Positions 1 to 5,292 of a stretch of DNA of 5,927 nt are shown here, in pieces; within the stretch, counting starts at the first letter, position 1; each line of letters begins with the position of its first letter. Made by a program: the position numbers and the translations under genes. Source of the stretch: Calditrichaceae bacterium (GTDB lineage Bacteria; Calditrichota; Calditrichia; Calditrichales; Calditrichaceae); NCBI GenBank assembly GCA_030622395.1, contig JAUXGF010000207.1, positions 1-5,927 on the forward strand, in the 5' to 3' direction. Under the pieces are notes generated by a model. It worked only from the letters and a program-made list of their open reading frames with translations, made no database searches and was not told where the DNA came from.

Positions 1-409
1 CGAACCAGGCCTGATCGTGTTTGGTGAGTCCCAGCATGTAAAAGCCGTCCGCCGCAATATCGTGGGTTGCGGAGCTAAAAGCTAACAGCCAGAAAAAAGC
101 CAGCGTAAATTTGAAGAAAGCGGGCAGGGGAACGGTTAATGCTACGCCGCCTAAACCCGCCCCGATAAAAAGCTGCATGGCTATTATCCAGGAGCGCTTG
201 GTTTTAAAAATATCGACCACAGGACTCCACAGCGGTTTAATAACCCACGGCAAATACAGCCAGCTTGTGTACAAAGCAATATCCGTATTTGAAATGCCCA
301 TTCGTTTATAAAATATAACAGAGACCATCATAACAACAACATAAGGAATGCCTTCAGCATAATATAATGATGGCACCCAAAACCAAGGCGACCGCTGGTT
401 GTTTTTCAT
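1..409 (-). CDS. AmpG-like MFS permease, N-terminal part (truncated by window edge)
   Basis: This is an open frame of 136 codons from an ATG at 409 that runs off the left edge, so only the N-terminus is visible. The protein is strongly hydrophobic. Residues 8-22 (PWFWVPSLYYAEGIP) and the first membrane segment (about 10-33) match the start of AmpG/PAT-type major facilitators. A second segment covers about 44-66, a third 74-95 and a fourth 98-115, followed by SATHDIAADGFYML (113-125), the position of the conserved SATQD-I-x-D motif of AmpG proteins. A GGAG box sits at 415-418, five bases before the ATG. AmpG carries anhydromuropeptides across the inner membrane, which fits the SpoIID-like and NamZ-like neighbours. 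Bacteroidota have many AmpG-like MFS proteins of unknown substrate, so the family is well supported and the substrate is inferred. Confidence 0.85.
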   Translation of the reverse strand, partial: MKNNQRSPWFWVPSLYYAEGIPYVVVMMVSVIFYKRMGISNTDIALYTSWLYLPWVIKPLWSPVVDIFKTKRSWIIAMQLFIGAGLGGVALTVPLPAFFKFTLAFFWLLAFSSATHDIAADGFYMLGLTKHDQAWF

Positions 410-468
410 ATTTTCTCCAAGATTCTATGTTATTGTATAGTCCCGATTTCGGAATGCTCCACTCCAAC

Positions 469-503
469 CAGTAACCAGTAATCAGTAATCGGTAATCGGT
501 ATT
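469..503. repeat. Heptanucleotide tandem repeat array 1 (five CAGTAAT-type units)
   Basis: Five units sit exactly in register: CAGTAAC, CAGTAAT, CAGTAAT, CGGTAAT, CGGTATT. They resemble the short tandemly repeated repetitive (STRR) heptamers described in cyanobacteria, but the family here is not identified. The array lies between genes. Confidence 0.85.
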
Positions 504-518
504 CCTGCAAAAGCAGGA
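503..518. repeat. Small hairpin TCCTGC-AAAA-GCAGGA between the two heptamer arrays
   Basis: This is a perfect 6-bp stem with an AAAA loop (stem 503-508 and 513-518). It sits between the two heptamer arrays, and its first base is the last base of array 1. There is no T-tract on either side, so it is more likely a dispersed dyad repeat than an intrinsic terminator. Confidence 0.6.
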
Positions 519-526
519 TTTCCAAC

Positions 527-554
527 CAGCATCTAGTATCCAGTATCCAGCATC
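527..554. repeat. Heptanucleotide tandem repeat array 2 (four CAGYATC units)
   Basis: Four units sit exactly in register: CAGCATC, TAGTATC, CAGTATC, CAGCATC. The consensus is close to array 1 (CAG-Y-A-N-Y), but the last bases differ. The 23-bp spacer (504-526) is not a multiple of seven, so the two arrays are out of phase with each other. Confidence 0.85.
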
Positions 555-657
555 ATTTTCACTAATTTACCCCGTTAAATACAATATTTGCGTATTTTCC
601 ATTTAAATTAATTTTTAATTTAACAGGGTGAATTTGCATAGCTATGTTCTATTAAAT

Positions 658-2004
658 TCAATATATCCGCTTCAGGACGCTGCCGGGATAATAATGGACA
701 ACGATCTCTTTTGCGGAATAATTCTGCAATGCCATGCCCAGCGCGCCGATCTGGCATAAACCAACGCCGTGCCCCCAGCCCGCGCCGCGCAATTGAAATT
801 GAACGGGTATCTTGTCAACGCCTGTTTCGGTATTAATTATAAACGCCGAGCTGTAAAGAAAATTTTTATGCAGAGATTGCCGGATGGAATATTCACTTTT
901 CAAATGAAGCGTTTGTTTCTGTTTGTTTTTATCGACATATTCCACCGTTAGATGATTAATCCTGCCAGAACCCCCGCGCTTAATAACTTTTAAATTTAAG
1001 ATATATTCAGCTTCAATACGATGTAAATCATTAATATTTGCCGTTAATTCTTTTTGTAAAATAATTTTATTCCAGCGGAAGTACTCACCCTGCTCATCAA
1101 CGCTGCCCAGGTATTGCTTAAGCTGATTTTCAGGTACAACCCTGCCGCTGCAAAAAGTGATTGGATTACTTTCAATCCATTTAATAAAATTGTTTTCATC
1201 AGAAAGCGGTTTTAATAATTCTTCCGGATCTTTATCGGCGTCAGCAATAACTTGCAAATAGGGCAGAGGCTCGCCTTCCCAAATTGTTTCAAAAGATTCG
1301 CTCACGCCGCCGCAGCTCTTAGAATAGCGGGCGTCACAGATTTTGTCGTTAAAAATCAAAACCTGACCATACGTATTTAAAGCTCCTTCGACCGATTGAT
1401 TTGTTAAGTAAGTCGTACCCTGGTAACGCTGACAGCAGTCGTCATTGCAAACGTCCATTTCATATTGGCGGTGTTTCTGCTCTACATTGGCTAACATCCA
1501 TGAGCGGGCGGCGATGGTTTGCGCTTCGATTAATGCCGGCGGACAGGATGCGCTCATTTCTGATGTTGCCACACACATCAGGTACCGCTCAATTGGAAGT
1601 TCGTTAATCATTAATAAACGGTCCATGAAACGTTTAATAATAATTGTATCCGGCAGGTTAACGTCAATATATTTTTTCCAGTGAAATCCTCTGCCGGCGA
1701 TAACATTTTTAACAAGAATACCGTCTTTAGGATTAAGACCTTTTACCTCTTGAACAGGATACAAACGCGCCTCATTTATGGTACGATATTCATGATTGCC
1801 TAATTTAAAATAGATATTATCCCGCTCTAATTTAAAAAAGAGCCGCTGTCCGCATTTTAGCGGCAAACATTGTCCTGAAAATTCAATTTGATAATCTGTC
1901 TTATCCGGCGTATAACCCATAAAAGATGTGTATCTGTCTTCCGGAAGGATAATTCCTACTCTGATAAGAGGCTCTTTATCCGGGATGATATTTGGCGTCA
2001 GCAT
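658..2004 (-). CDS. SpoIID/LytB-domain protein, probable glycan-strand lytic enzyme, no signal peptide
   Basis: This 448-residue protein has the SpoIID/LytB (amidase enhancer) domain over roughly 110-445. The core is YLMCVATSEMSASCPPALIE (141-160) followed by AQTIAARSW (161-169). Glu149 lies where the catalytic glutamate of SpoIID is found. KSCGG (229-233) and the C-terminal GAGWGHGVGLCQIGALG (407-423) complete the signature. SpoIID cleaves glycan strands that lack stem peptides, as a lytic transglycosylase. Residues 1-105 are an extra N-terminal region that I do not recognise. There is no signal peptide or membrane anchor, and an in-frame TAA at 2008-2010 excludes an upstream start. An AAGGAA box lies at 2014-2019. 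The protein is rich in cysteine; His178, Cys186, Cys190 and Cys191 could be a metal site like that of clostridial SpoIID, which is inference. The domain call is firm; activity and location are less so. Confidence 0.9.
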   Translation of the reverse strand: MLTPNIIPDKEPLIRVGIILPEDRYTSFMGYTPDKTDYQIEFSGQCLPLKCGQRLFFKLERDNIYFKLGNHEYRTINEARLYPVQEVKGLNPKDGILVKNVIAGRGFHWKKYIDVNLPDTIIIKRFMDRLLMINELPIERYLMCVATSEMSASCPPALIEAQTIAARSWMLANVEQKHRQYEMDVCNDDCCQRYQGTTYLTNQSVEGALNTYGQVLIFNDKICDARYSKSCGGVSESFETIWEGEPLPYLQVIADADKDPEELLKPLSDENNFIKWIESNPITFCSGRVVPENQLKQYLGSVDEQGEYFRWNKIILQKELTANINDLHRIEAEYILNLKVIKRGGSGRINHLTVEYVDKNKQKQTLHLKSEYSIRQSLHKNFLYSSAFIINTETGVDKIPVQFQLRGAGWGHGVGLCQIGALGMALQNYSAKEIVVHYYPGSVLKRIY

Positions 2005-2037
2005 GTTTTATAATTCCTTAATAAGATTGTATTACAA

Positions 2038-2072
2038 TTTAGTGCACTTTAGTCACTTTAGGTGCTTTAAAC
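2038..2072. repeat. Degenerate TTTAGTCAC-type 9-10-mer tandem repeat
   Basis: Successive units are TTTAGTGCAC, TTTAGTCAC, TTTAGGTGC and a partial TTTAAAC. Each starts with TTTA, and the spacing is 10, 9 and 9 bases. The array begins 34 bp upstream of the SpoIID-like start codon, so it lies in or near its leader. This repeat type differs from the heptamers elsewhere in the window. Confidence 0.65.
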
Positions 2073-2102
2073 TTTTTCCGTAGCTTTTTTACCCATCCTT
2101 CA

Positions 2103-2117
2103 CCCGCCTCAGGCGGG
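2103..2117. repeat. GC-rich hairpin CCCGCC-TCA-GGCGGG
   Basis: This is a perfect 6-bp GC stem with a three-base loop. It is the leftmost of four adjacent palindromes. It looks like a dispersed REP-type element rather than a terminator, since no T-tract follows on the transcribed strand. Confidence 0.6.
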
Positions 2118-2121
2118 CAGG

Positions 2122-2148
2122 CCCTTCCCTAATACAAATAGGGAAGGG
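2122..2148. repeat. Perfect 10-bp stem-loop CCCTTCCCTA / TAGGGAAGGG
   Basis: The stem arms (2122-2131 and 2139-2148) pair perfectly around a 7-base loop (ATACAAA). It is the strongest hairpin of the cluster between the kinase and SpoIID-like genes. No T-tract follows on the minus strand. A role in 3'-end stability, or in limiting read-through into the SpoIID-like gene, is plausible. Confidence 0.7.
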
Positions 2149-2174
2149 GACAAGATTGTTAATTGAATTCCAAG

Positions 2175-2203
2175 TCCCCCTCTATTTCTTAAAGAGAGGG
2201 GGA
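2175..2203. repeat. Stem-loop TCCCCCTCT / AGAGGGGGA spanning the kinase stop codon
   Basis: A perfect 9-bp stem (2175-2183 with 2195-2203) encloses an 11-base loop that contains the kinase stop codon (TAA at 2189-2191, read on the minus strand). The last codons of the kinase are therefore written in repeat sequence. An imperfect 24-bp palindrome (2206-2229, one mismatched pair, centred on GGATCC) lies immediately to the right, inside the kinase reading frame. Confidence 0.7.
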
Positions 2204-3412
2204 TTTTCCCACAGGGATCCCTGCGGGAAGGGAATGAGTTAAAAACGCATCAATCCCCGCGCCGATTGCCGGCGCTTCCCGCAATTTTGAAGTAACGATT
2301 ATATTCTGTAAATCTTTATAATGCTGCTTCGCTTTGGTATCAAGACAAGTTGAATTTTGAATCATCGAATTTAATTCCATTAGAACAGGCTCTTTTAAAA
2401 CTTTGCCTCCGCCGGTATCATCAAACAATTCACCCAGACGCTGCCCAATAATGATGCGCTCAAATACTTTGCCAATAAAAGGATGATCCGCTTTTATGGG
2501 CGGACGGCTGGGATTGACAAAATCAAATAATGACTGCCATCCTGCATATAAAGTTGTAATTCGTTCATACAAAAGAAAAGCCAGGTTGGCTGCAACCAGA
2601 TCAAATGTTTTTTTTGCCGCAACGCCGCCCTTAACGGCAAGTTCGGCAATTTGCAGCGGATAAATATTTTTTTCATTTAATTCAGCAATATCCGTTTTGG
2701 AAAGATCGGCGTAAATGCTTTGAATGCCTCCGGCTGAAGCGAATCGTTCCAAGGATCTTTCGTCATTGTTTTTCATTTCCCAGCATTTGGCTATCCAGTC
2801 TTTAGTTTGGTCAAAGGGGATTAGTTTATTATCCAGCTTCATGGCGTCCGCCGCGCCTGTGCCTCCGCCTAAGTAATAAGCATTGGCAACATCCCGAAAT
2901 AAACCTTCCTTAGAATAATTCTCGCCGATTCCGCAATAATCAGCGTCGCTGCCTAAATGATGTATAGGCGCTGCAAATTCAATATTTTTAATGCCCAATC
3001 GTTTTTCTAATTGATTGGAATAACGGATCATGCGCGGTCCGTTGGCTACCACGGAAATGCCTCGTTTGTCTTCGCTTTTTAGTCCTGGCATACCCAGACC
3101 GATAAGGACTTTTTTTATACTGCTTTGTTCTACAATACTTTCGATCACTTGTGCGCAGGCTTCCACATAAACGGCTGCTTGCTGTTCTTCGTCTTTCGTT
3201 GGTTTTATATTATGATTGCCGCGTTCTTTTAATTGAACCGCTATGTCAACCGGCTTAAAGTCAGGCAGATAGCCTGGGACGTCAATGTAGGCGCGTTCTT
3301 CATGGAAGCCGCCCAAAGTAAAAATTTTATCATCCTCATTAAATTTTACTTCCCAGCCGCTGACTTTAGTTGCTCCTCCGTCTATTCCAATCAATAAAAA
3401 ATTTTTTTGCAT
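2189..3412 (-). CDS. ROK-like (ASKHA-fold) sugar kinase, zinc motif missing
   Basis: This 407-residue protein has the phosphate-1 motif LIGIDGGATKVSGW (7-20), then GLGMPG (105-110) and GSDADYCGIGE (154-164), which corresponds to the ROK catalytic-loop pattern NDAD-x-x-x-x-GE and makes Asp156 the likely base. YLGGGTGAADAM (180-191) is phosphate-2 and APAIGAGIDA (380-389) the adenosine-side motif. These features make it a cytoplasmic ATP-dependent sugar kinase of the ROK type. It is about 100 residues longer than usual ROK enzymes, partly through an insertion near 25-80. The region where ROK proteins carry the CxCGxxGCxE zinc motif holds only Cys210, while the following LERFASAGGI (221-230) is kept. 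An AGGA box precedes the ATG. Given its neighbours, MurNAc, GlcNAc or anhydroMurNAc are the natural candidate substrates, but this is inference. The last dozen or so residues are encoded by palindromic repeats. Confidence 0.82.
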   Translation of the reverse strand: MQKNFLLIGIDGGATKVSGWEVKFNEDDKIFTLGGFHEERAYIDVPGYLPDFKPVDIAVQLKERGNHNIKPTKDEEQQAAVYVEACAQVIESIVEQSSIKKVLIGLGMPGLKSEDKRGISVVANGPRMIRYSNQLEKRLGIKNIEFAAPIHHLGSDADYCGIGENYSKEGLFRDVANAYYLGGGTGAADAMKLDNKLIPFDQTKDWIAKCWEMKNNDERSLERFASAGGIQSIYADLSKTDIAELNEKNIYPLQIAELAVKGGVAAKKTFDLVAANLAFLLYERITTLYAGWQSLFDFVNPSRPPIKADHPFIGKVFERIIIGQRLGELFDDTGGGKVLKEPVLMELNSMIQNSTCLDTKAKQHYKDLQNIIVTSKLREAPAIGAGIDAFLTHSLPAGIPVGKSPSL

Positions 3413-3441
3413 GGATTGTTTCCTGTTTGTTTTAATAAATT

Positions 3442-3489
3442 AGCTATCAGCGCTCAGCATTCAGCAGTCAACATTTCCTCCTTAAAAAA
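3442..3489. repeat. Direct repeat copy A with AGCNNTC heptamers
   Basis: The heptamers AGCTATC, AGCGCTC, AGCATTC, AGCAGTC and a diverged AACATTT run in register over 3442-3476, followed by a C/T-rich patch and an A-tract. Positions 3451-3490 match 3631-3670 at 34 of 40 positions without gaps. This includes an identical 17-base core (3454-3470). Confidence 0.8.
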
Positions 3490-3491
3490 GC

Positions 3492-3507
3492 TTGTGATTA
3501 TACACAA
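3492..3507 (-). promoter_or_regulatory. TATAAT hexamer inside a TTGTG/CACAA dyad, possible kinase promoter element
   Basis: On the minus strand TATAAT (3502 to 3497) is flanked by perfect 5-bp inverted arms TTGTG and CACAA. It lies about 85 bases upstream of the kinase ATG, a suitable place for a -10 box. I find no good -35 hexamer at standard spacing and no Bacteroidota-type TAnnTTTG box. An alternative reading is a weak terminator, because the dyad is followed by GCTTTTTT on the minus strand. The call is tentative. Confidence 0.22.
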
Positions 3508-3538
3508 ATTCATATAACAAAAGTTGCATAATCAAATT

Positions 3539-3566
3539 CCCCTCTTGGGAGGGGTTAGGGGTGGGT
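3539..3566. repeat. Hairpin plus G-run element with quadruplex potential
   Basis: The stem CCCCTC (3539-3544) pairs with GAGGGG (3549-3554) around TTGG. The right arm continues into more G runs. On the plus strand GGG, GGGG, GGGG and GGG (3547-3565) are separated by loops of 1, 3 and 1 bases, which fits the standard G-quadruplex pattern. The minus-strand transcript would carry the C-rich complement. The element looks like a dispersed intergenic repeat of a kind I recall from Bacteroidota-like genomes. Confidence 0.65.
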
Positions 3567-3628
3567 CTTAATGTTTCACCCCTTCACTGAGGTTTTACGT
3601 TTTAATGATATCATTTAAATTTTAAATT

Positions 3629-3670
3629 AACGTTCAGCATTCAGCAGTCAGTATTTCCCCCTTTAAAAAA
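3629..3670. repeat. Direct repeat copy B with AGCNNTC heptamers
   Basis: The heptamers AACGTTC, AGCATTC, AGCAGTC and AGTATTT run in register over 3629-3656, followed by a C-rich patch and an A-tract as in copy A. It shares the 17-base core (3634-3650) with copy A at an offset of exactly 180 bp. It lies near the glycosyltransferase 3' end. Confidence 0.8.
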
Positions 3671-3707
3671 AAGAGTGAATTTGAAATCGCTAATTTAAAG
3701 ATTTTGT

Positions 3708-5276
3708 TTAGGCGCTGTTTATCTTTATCCGCCTTTCGATTGCTTTTAGGCGCATGTAATCTTTTGCTTCGTCGTTGCGGTCAATTGTCGCTTGATCTAT
3801 GCTGTGATCTGTGCCGCCGGCGTGGCGCACAACTTCATAAATCGGTTCCCAAATCCTGCCTATGCGGTGACGTTCACTGATTCGCAAAACCATGTCGTAA
3901 TCCTCGCCGTAATTGCGCGCATAAGGCTCATCGTTTACGCTGAAGCCTAACATGTTAATCAAGGCAATCGGTATGGAGCGCGGAGCTCCGGCGCCGTTTA
4001 TGCGTAAAAGATTGTTGCGTCCGTTTTTTTCGGTCCATTCATCATGTGTAACAACGGGAATATCTTCCATACGCTTAAGATTGCCTGTTTTGTCTTTTTC
4101 CCATACTTCATAAGAACCGATTACCATTCCGATGTTAGGATCGGAGTCAAATACGGATAGTATCTTTTCAACTGCGTCGGGCTTCAGCCGGTCGTCCGAA
4201 TCTAATTGGACATAAAATTCGCCGCGGGCTGCTTTTGCGCCCATATTCAAGCATAAGCCAAGATTATTAATATCAAAAACCAGTAATTGTACTGACGGTT
4301 TATTATCGTCGTATTTATCACCGCCGGGCATATAACGTTTAACTTCGTCAGCGGTCGGGTCTTCCGGACCGCCGTTAACCACAACGATGACTTCAACTTC
4401 TTTAATTGTCTGCGCTTGTACGCTTTCGATAGCCGCGCCGATAAATTCGGGACGATTGTTTACCGGGATAATGACAGACGCTTTTAAATCAGTTTTAGTC
4501 CGGGCTTTTGGGCGGGGCGTGTAATGCTTGAACGGATCCAGGCAGGCTTTAATGCGCTTTAAATGTCCGGTTAATACCTGCTCGGCTTCTAATTGACTTT
4601 CCTTGCTTGCTAAAAGATAATCAAAAACATTATGCGATTTGCTTTCAGCTACAATACGGTACAATGATCCGCAATATCGGTTTGCCACATGTACAAGTTT
4701 GTTCTTTTCAGAAATCTTTAATCTTAAATCATATAATGTATTAAACTTTAATTTTTCATCGGCAAACTCTAGTTTTTCGAGAGCTTTACGTTTAATAAAA
4801 AAAACTTTCCCATAATCCTGGTTATCTCTTACTTTTCCCTGGTGATGCTTGAGCAGATGAATTTCTTTGACCTGCAAGTTCTCCAACAATTCATAATCGG
4901 CGTAAACGAGTCCGGCTTGTTTATTACGTTCAGGAGTTAACAGAAAAAGATCGATTGCGCCCTTTTTTAAATAAATTTCACTATTGCGGTTATCCATGTA
5001 TAAAATATAAGGCGCTTTAGCCATTTTAAACGCTTCGTTAAGTTGACCGCCAAGAGCGGTTTGTTTAGCTTCGATTAAATGTATCAGGGCAGACTCTGTG
5101 TTTATTTCATTAATTTGGCGGATAATTGTTTCATCATGGCAATCGTTTAAAATAAATATTTCGGAATCATGATTTGTTTGCTCTAATATTGATTGTATTA
5201 TTTTTAAAAATTTCTGATTTTCATAAGCCGCGTCTTTCGAATAATGCAAAATAACGCTTACTTTTAAATTAGACAT
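3708..5276 (-). CDS. Two-domain family 2 glycosyltransferase, N-terminal domain degenerate
   Basis: This 522-residue protein contains two GT-A (GT2) domains in tandem. The C-terminal domain (about 264-490) is complete: KASVIIPVNNRPEFIGAAIE (265-284), the metal-binding DSD (Asp359-Ser360-Asp361) in VQLDSDDRLKPD, and the acceptor-side ED (Glu458-Asp459) in NYGEDYDM. The N-terminal domain (about 4-210) has the same opening (KVSVILHYSKD) and an NDCHDET segment (44-50), but its DxD position reads Asp95-Asn96-Arg97, so it probably lacks catalysis and may bind substrate or partners. No membrane segments are seen, so it should act in the cytoplasm on a nucleotide-sugar donor. The start at 5276 has a strong AGGAG (5284-5288), and only 16 bp separate it from the upstream NamZ-like stop. 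Donor and acceptor cannot be told from sequence. Confidence 0.9.
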   Translation of the reverse strand: MSNLKVSVILHYSKDAAYENQKFLKIIQSILEQTNHDSEIFILNDCHDETIIRQINEINTESALIHLIEAKQTALGGQLNEAFKMAKAPYILYMDNRNSEIYLKKGAIDLFLLTPERNKQAGLVYADYELLENLQVKEIHLLKHHQGKVRDNQDYGKVFFIKRKALEKLEFADEKLKFNTLYDLRLKISEKNKLVHVANRYCGSLYRIVAESKSHNVFDYLLASKESQLEAEQVLTGHLKRIKACLDPFKHYTPRPKARTKTDLKASVIIPVNNRPEFIGAAIESVQAQTIKEVEVIVVVNGGPEDPTADEVKRYMPGGDKYDDNKPSVQLLVFDINNLGLCLNMGAKAARGEFYVQLDSDDRLKPDAVEKILSVFDSDPNIGMVIGSYEVWEKDKTGNLKRMEDIPVVTHDEWTEKNGRNNLLRINGAGAPRSIPIALINMLGFSVNDEPYARNYGEDYDMVLRISERHRIGRIWEPIYEVVRHAGGTDHSIDQATIDRNDEAKDYMRLKAIERRIKINSA

Positions 5277-5283
5277 AAACAGA

Positions 5284-5288
5284 CTCCT
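5284..5288 (-). promoter_or_regulatory. Strong ribosome binding site for the glycosyltransferase
   Basis: AGGAG lies 7 bases before the ATG at 5276 and inside the 16-bp junction, four bases after the upstream TAA (5293-5295). It fixes the glycosyltransferase start and supports co-transcription, with possible coupled translation, of the two genes. Confidence 0.75.
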
Positions 5289-5292
5289 AATC

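Larger units (their letters stand above)
410..657. other. Intergenic region with heptamer arrays and AT-rich dyads
   Basis: This 248-bp gap between the permease start and the SpoIID-like stop shows no coding signal. From left to right it holds a small CCGA/TCGG dyad near 444-453, two heptanucleotide arrays around a hairpin (listed separately), and an AT-rich stretch with a perfect inverted repeat TTAAATTAA/TTAATTTAA (603-611 and 615-623). Next comes a perfect 10-bp palindrome CATAGCTATG (637-646), nested in TGAATTT/AAATTCA (629-635 and 654-660), whose right arm overlaps the SpoIID-like stop codon. These dyads could end the upstream transcript or bind a regulator. None has the GC-rich stem plus T-tract of a strong intrinsic terminator, and I see no convincing promoter for the permease. 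Confidence 0.6.
2005..2188. other. Intergenic region packed with nonamer repeats and hairpins
   Basis: This 184-bp gap separates the kinase stop from the SpoIID-like start. It contains the SpoIID Shine-Dalgarno sequence, a degenerate nonamer array, and three GC-rich hairpins, the last crossing the kinase stop codon (all listed separately). On the minus strand none of the hairpins is followed by a T-tract, so a Rho-independent terminator is not clear. The hairpins may instead stabilise the 3' end of a processed kinase mRNA. Confidence 0.6.
3413..3707. other. Intergenic region with duplicated heptamer block, G-rich element and palindromes
   Basis: This 295-bp gap lies between the glycosyltransferase stop and the kinase start. 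No coding sequence is visible. It holds the kinase Shine-Dalgarno (AGGAAA, about 6 bases before the ATG), two copies of a heptamer-containing direct repeat exactly 180 bp apart, a TATAAT inside a small dyad, a hairpin plus G-run element, a perfect 12-bp palindrome AATGATATCATT (3604-3615), and AT-rich sequence up to the glycosyltransferase stop. On the minus strand an A/T-rich stretch with eight consecutive T (3665-3672) follows the glycosyltransferase gene, but only a weak stem precedes it, so I do not call a terminator. Confidence 0.6.

Noticed and set aside
111..311. Short plus-strand open frame opposite the permease gene
   Set aside because: It lies entirely antisense to a gene with clear MFS motifs, its product matches nothing I recognise, and it has no convincing ribosome binding site.
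469..554. CRISPR-like array
   Set aside because: The units are only 7 bp and contiguous, with no unique spacers, and no cas gene is nearby.
769..1684. Several 60-79 codon plus-strand open frames opposite the SpoIID-like gene
   Set aside because: They are antisense to a strongly supported coding region and overlap each other. They are chance frames.
2122..2203. Rho-independent terminator for the kinase
   Set aside because: The stems are strong, but no T-tract follows any of them on the minus strand.
2494..2676. Short minus-strand open frame inside the kinase gene
   Set aside because: It is an alternative frame within a well-supported kinase, with no independent evidence.
3454..3483. Mini-ORF (ATG to TGA, 6 codons) behind a perfect AAGGAGG in repeat copy A, possible leader peptide
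   Set aside because: The spacer is only 2 bases, the peptide is made of heptamer repeat, and copy B has no ATG at the matching place. It is most likely an accident of the repeat.
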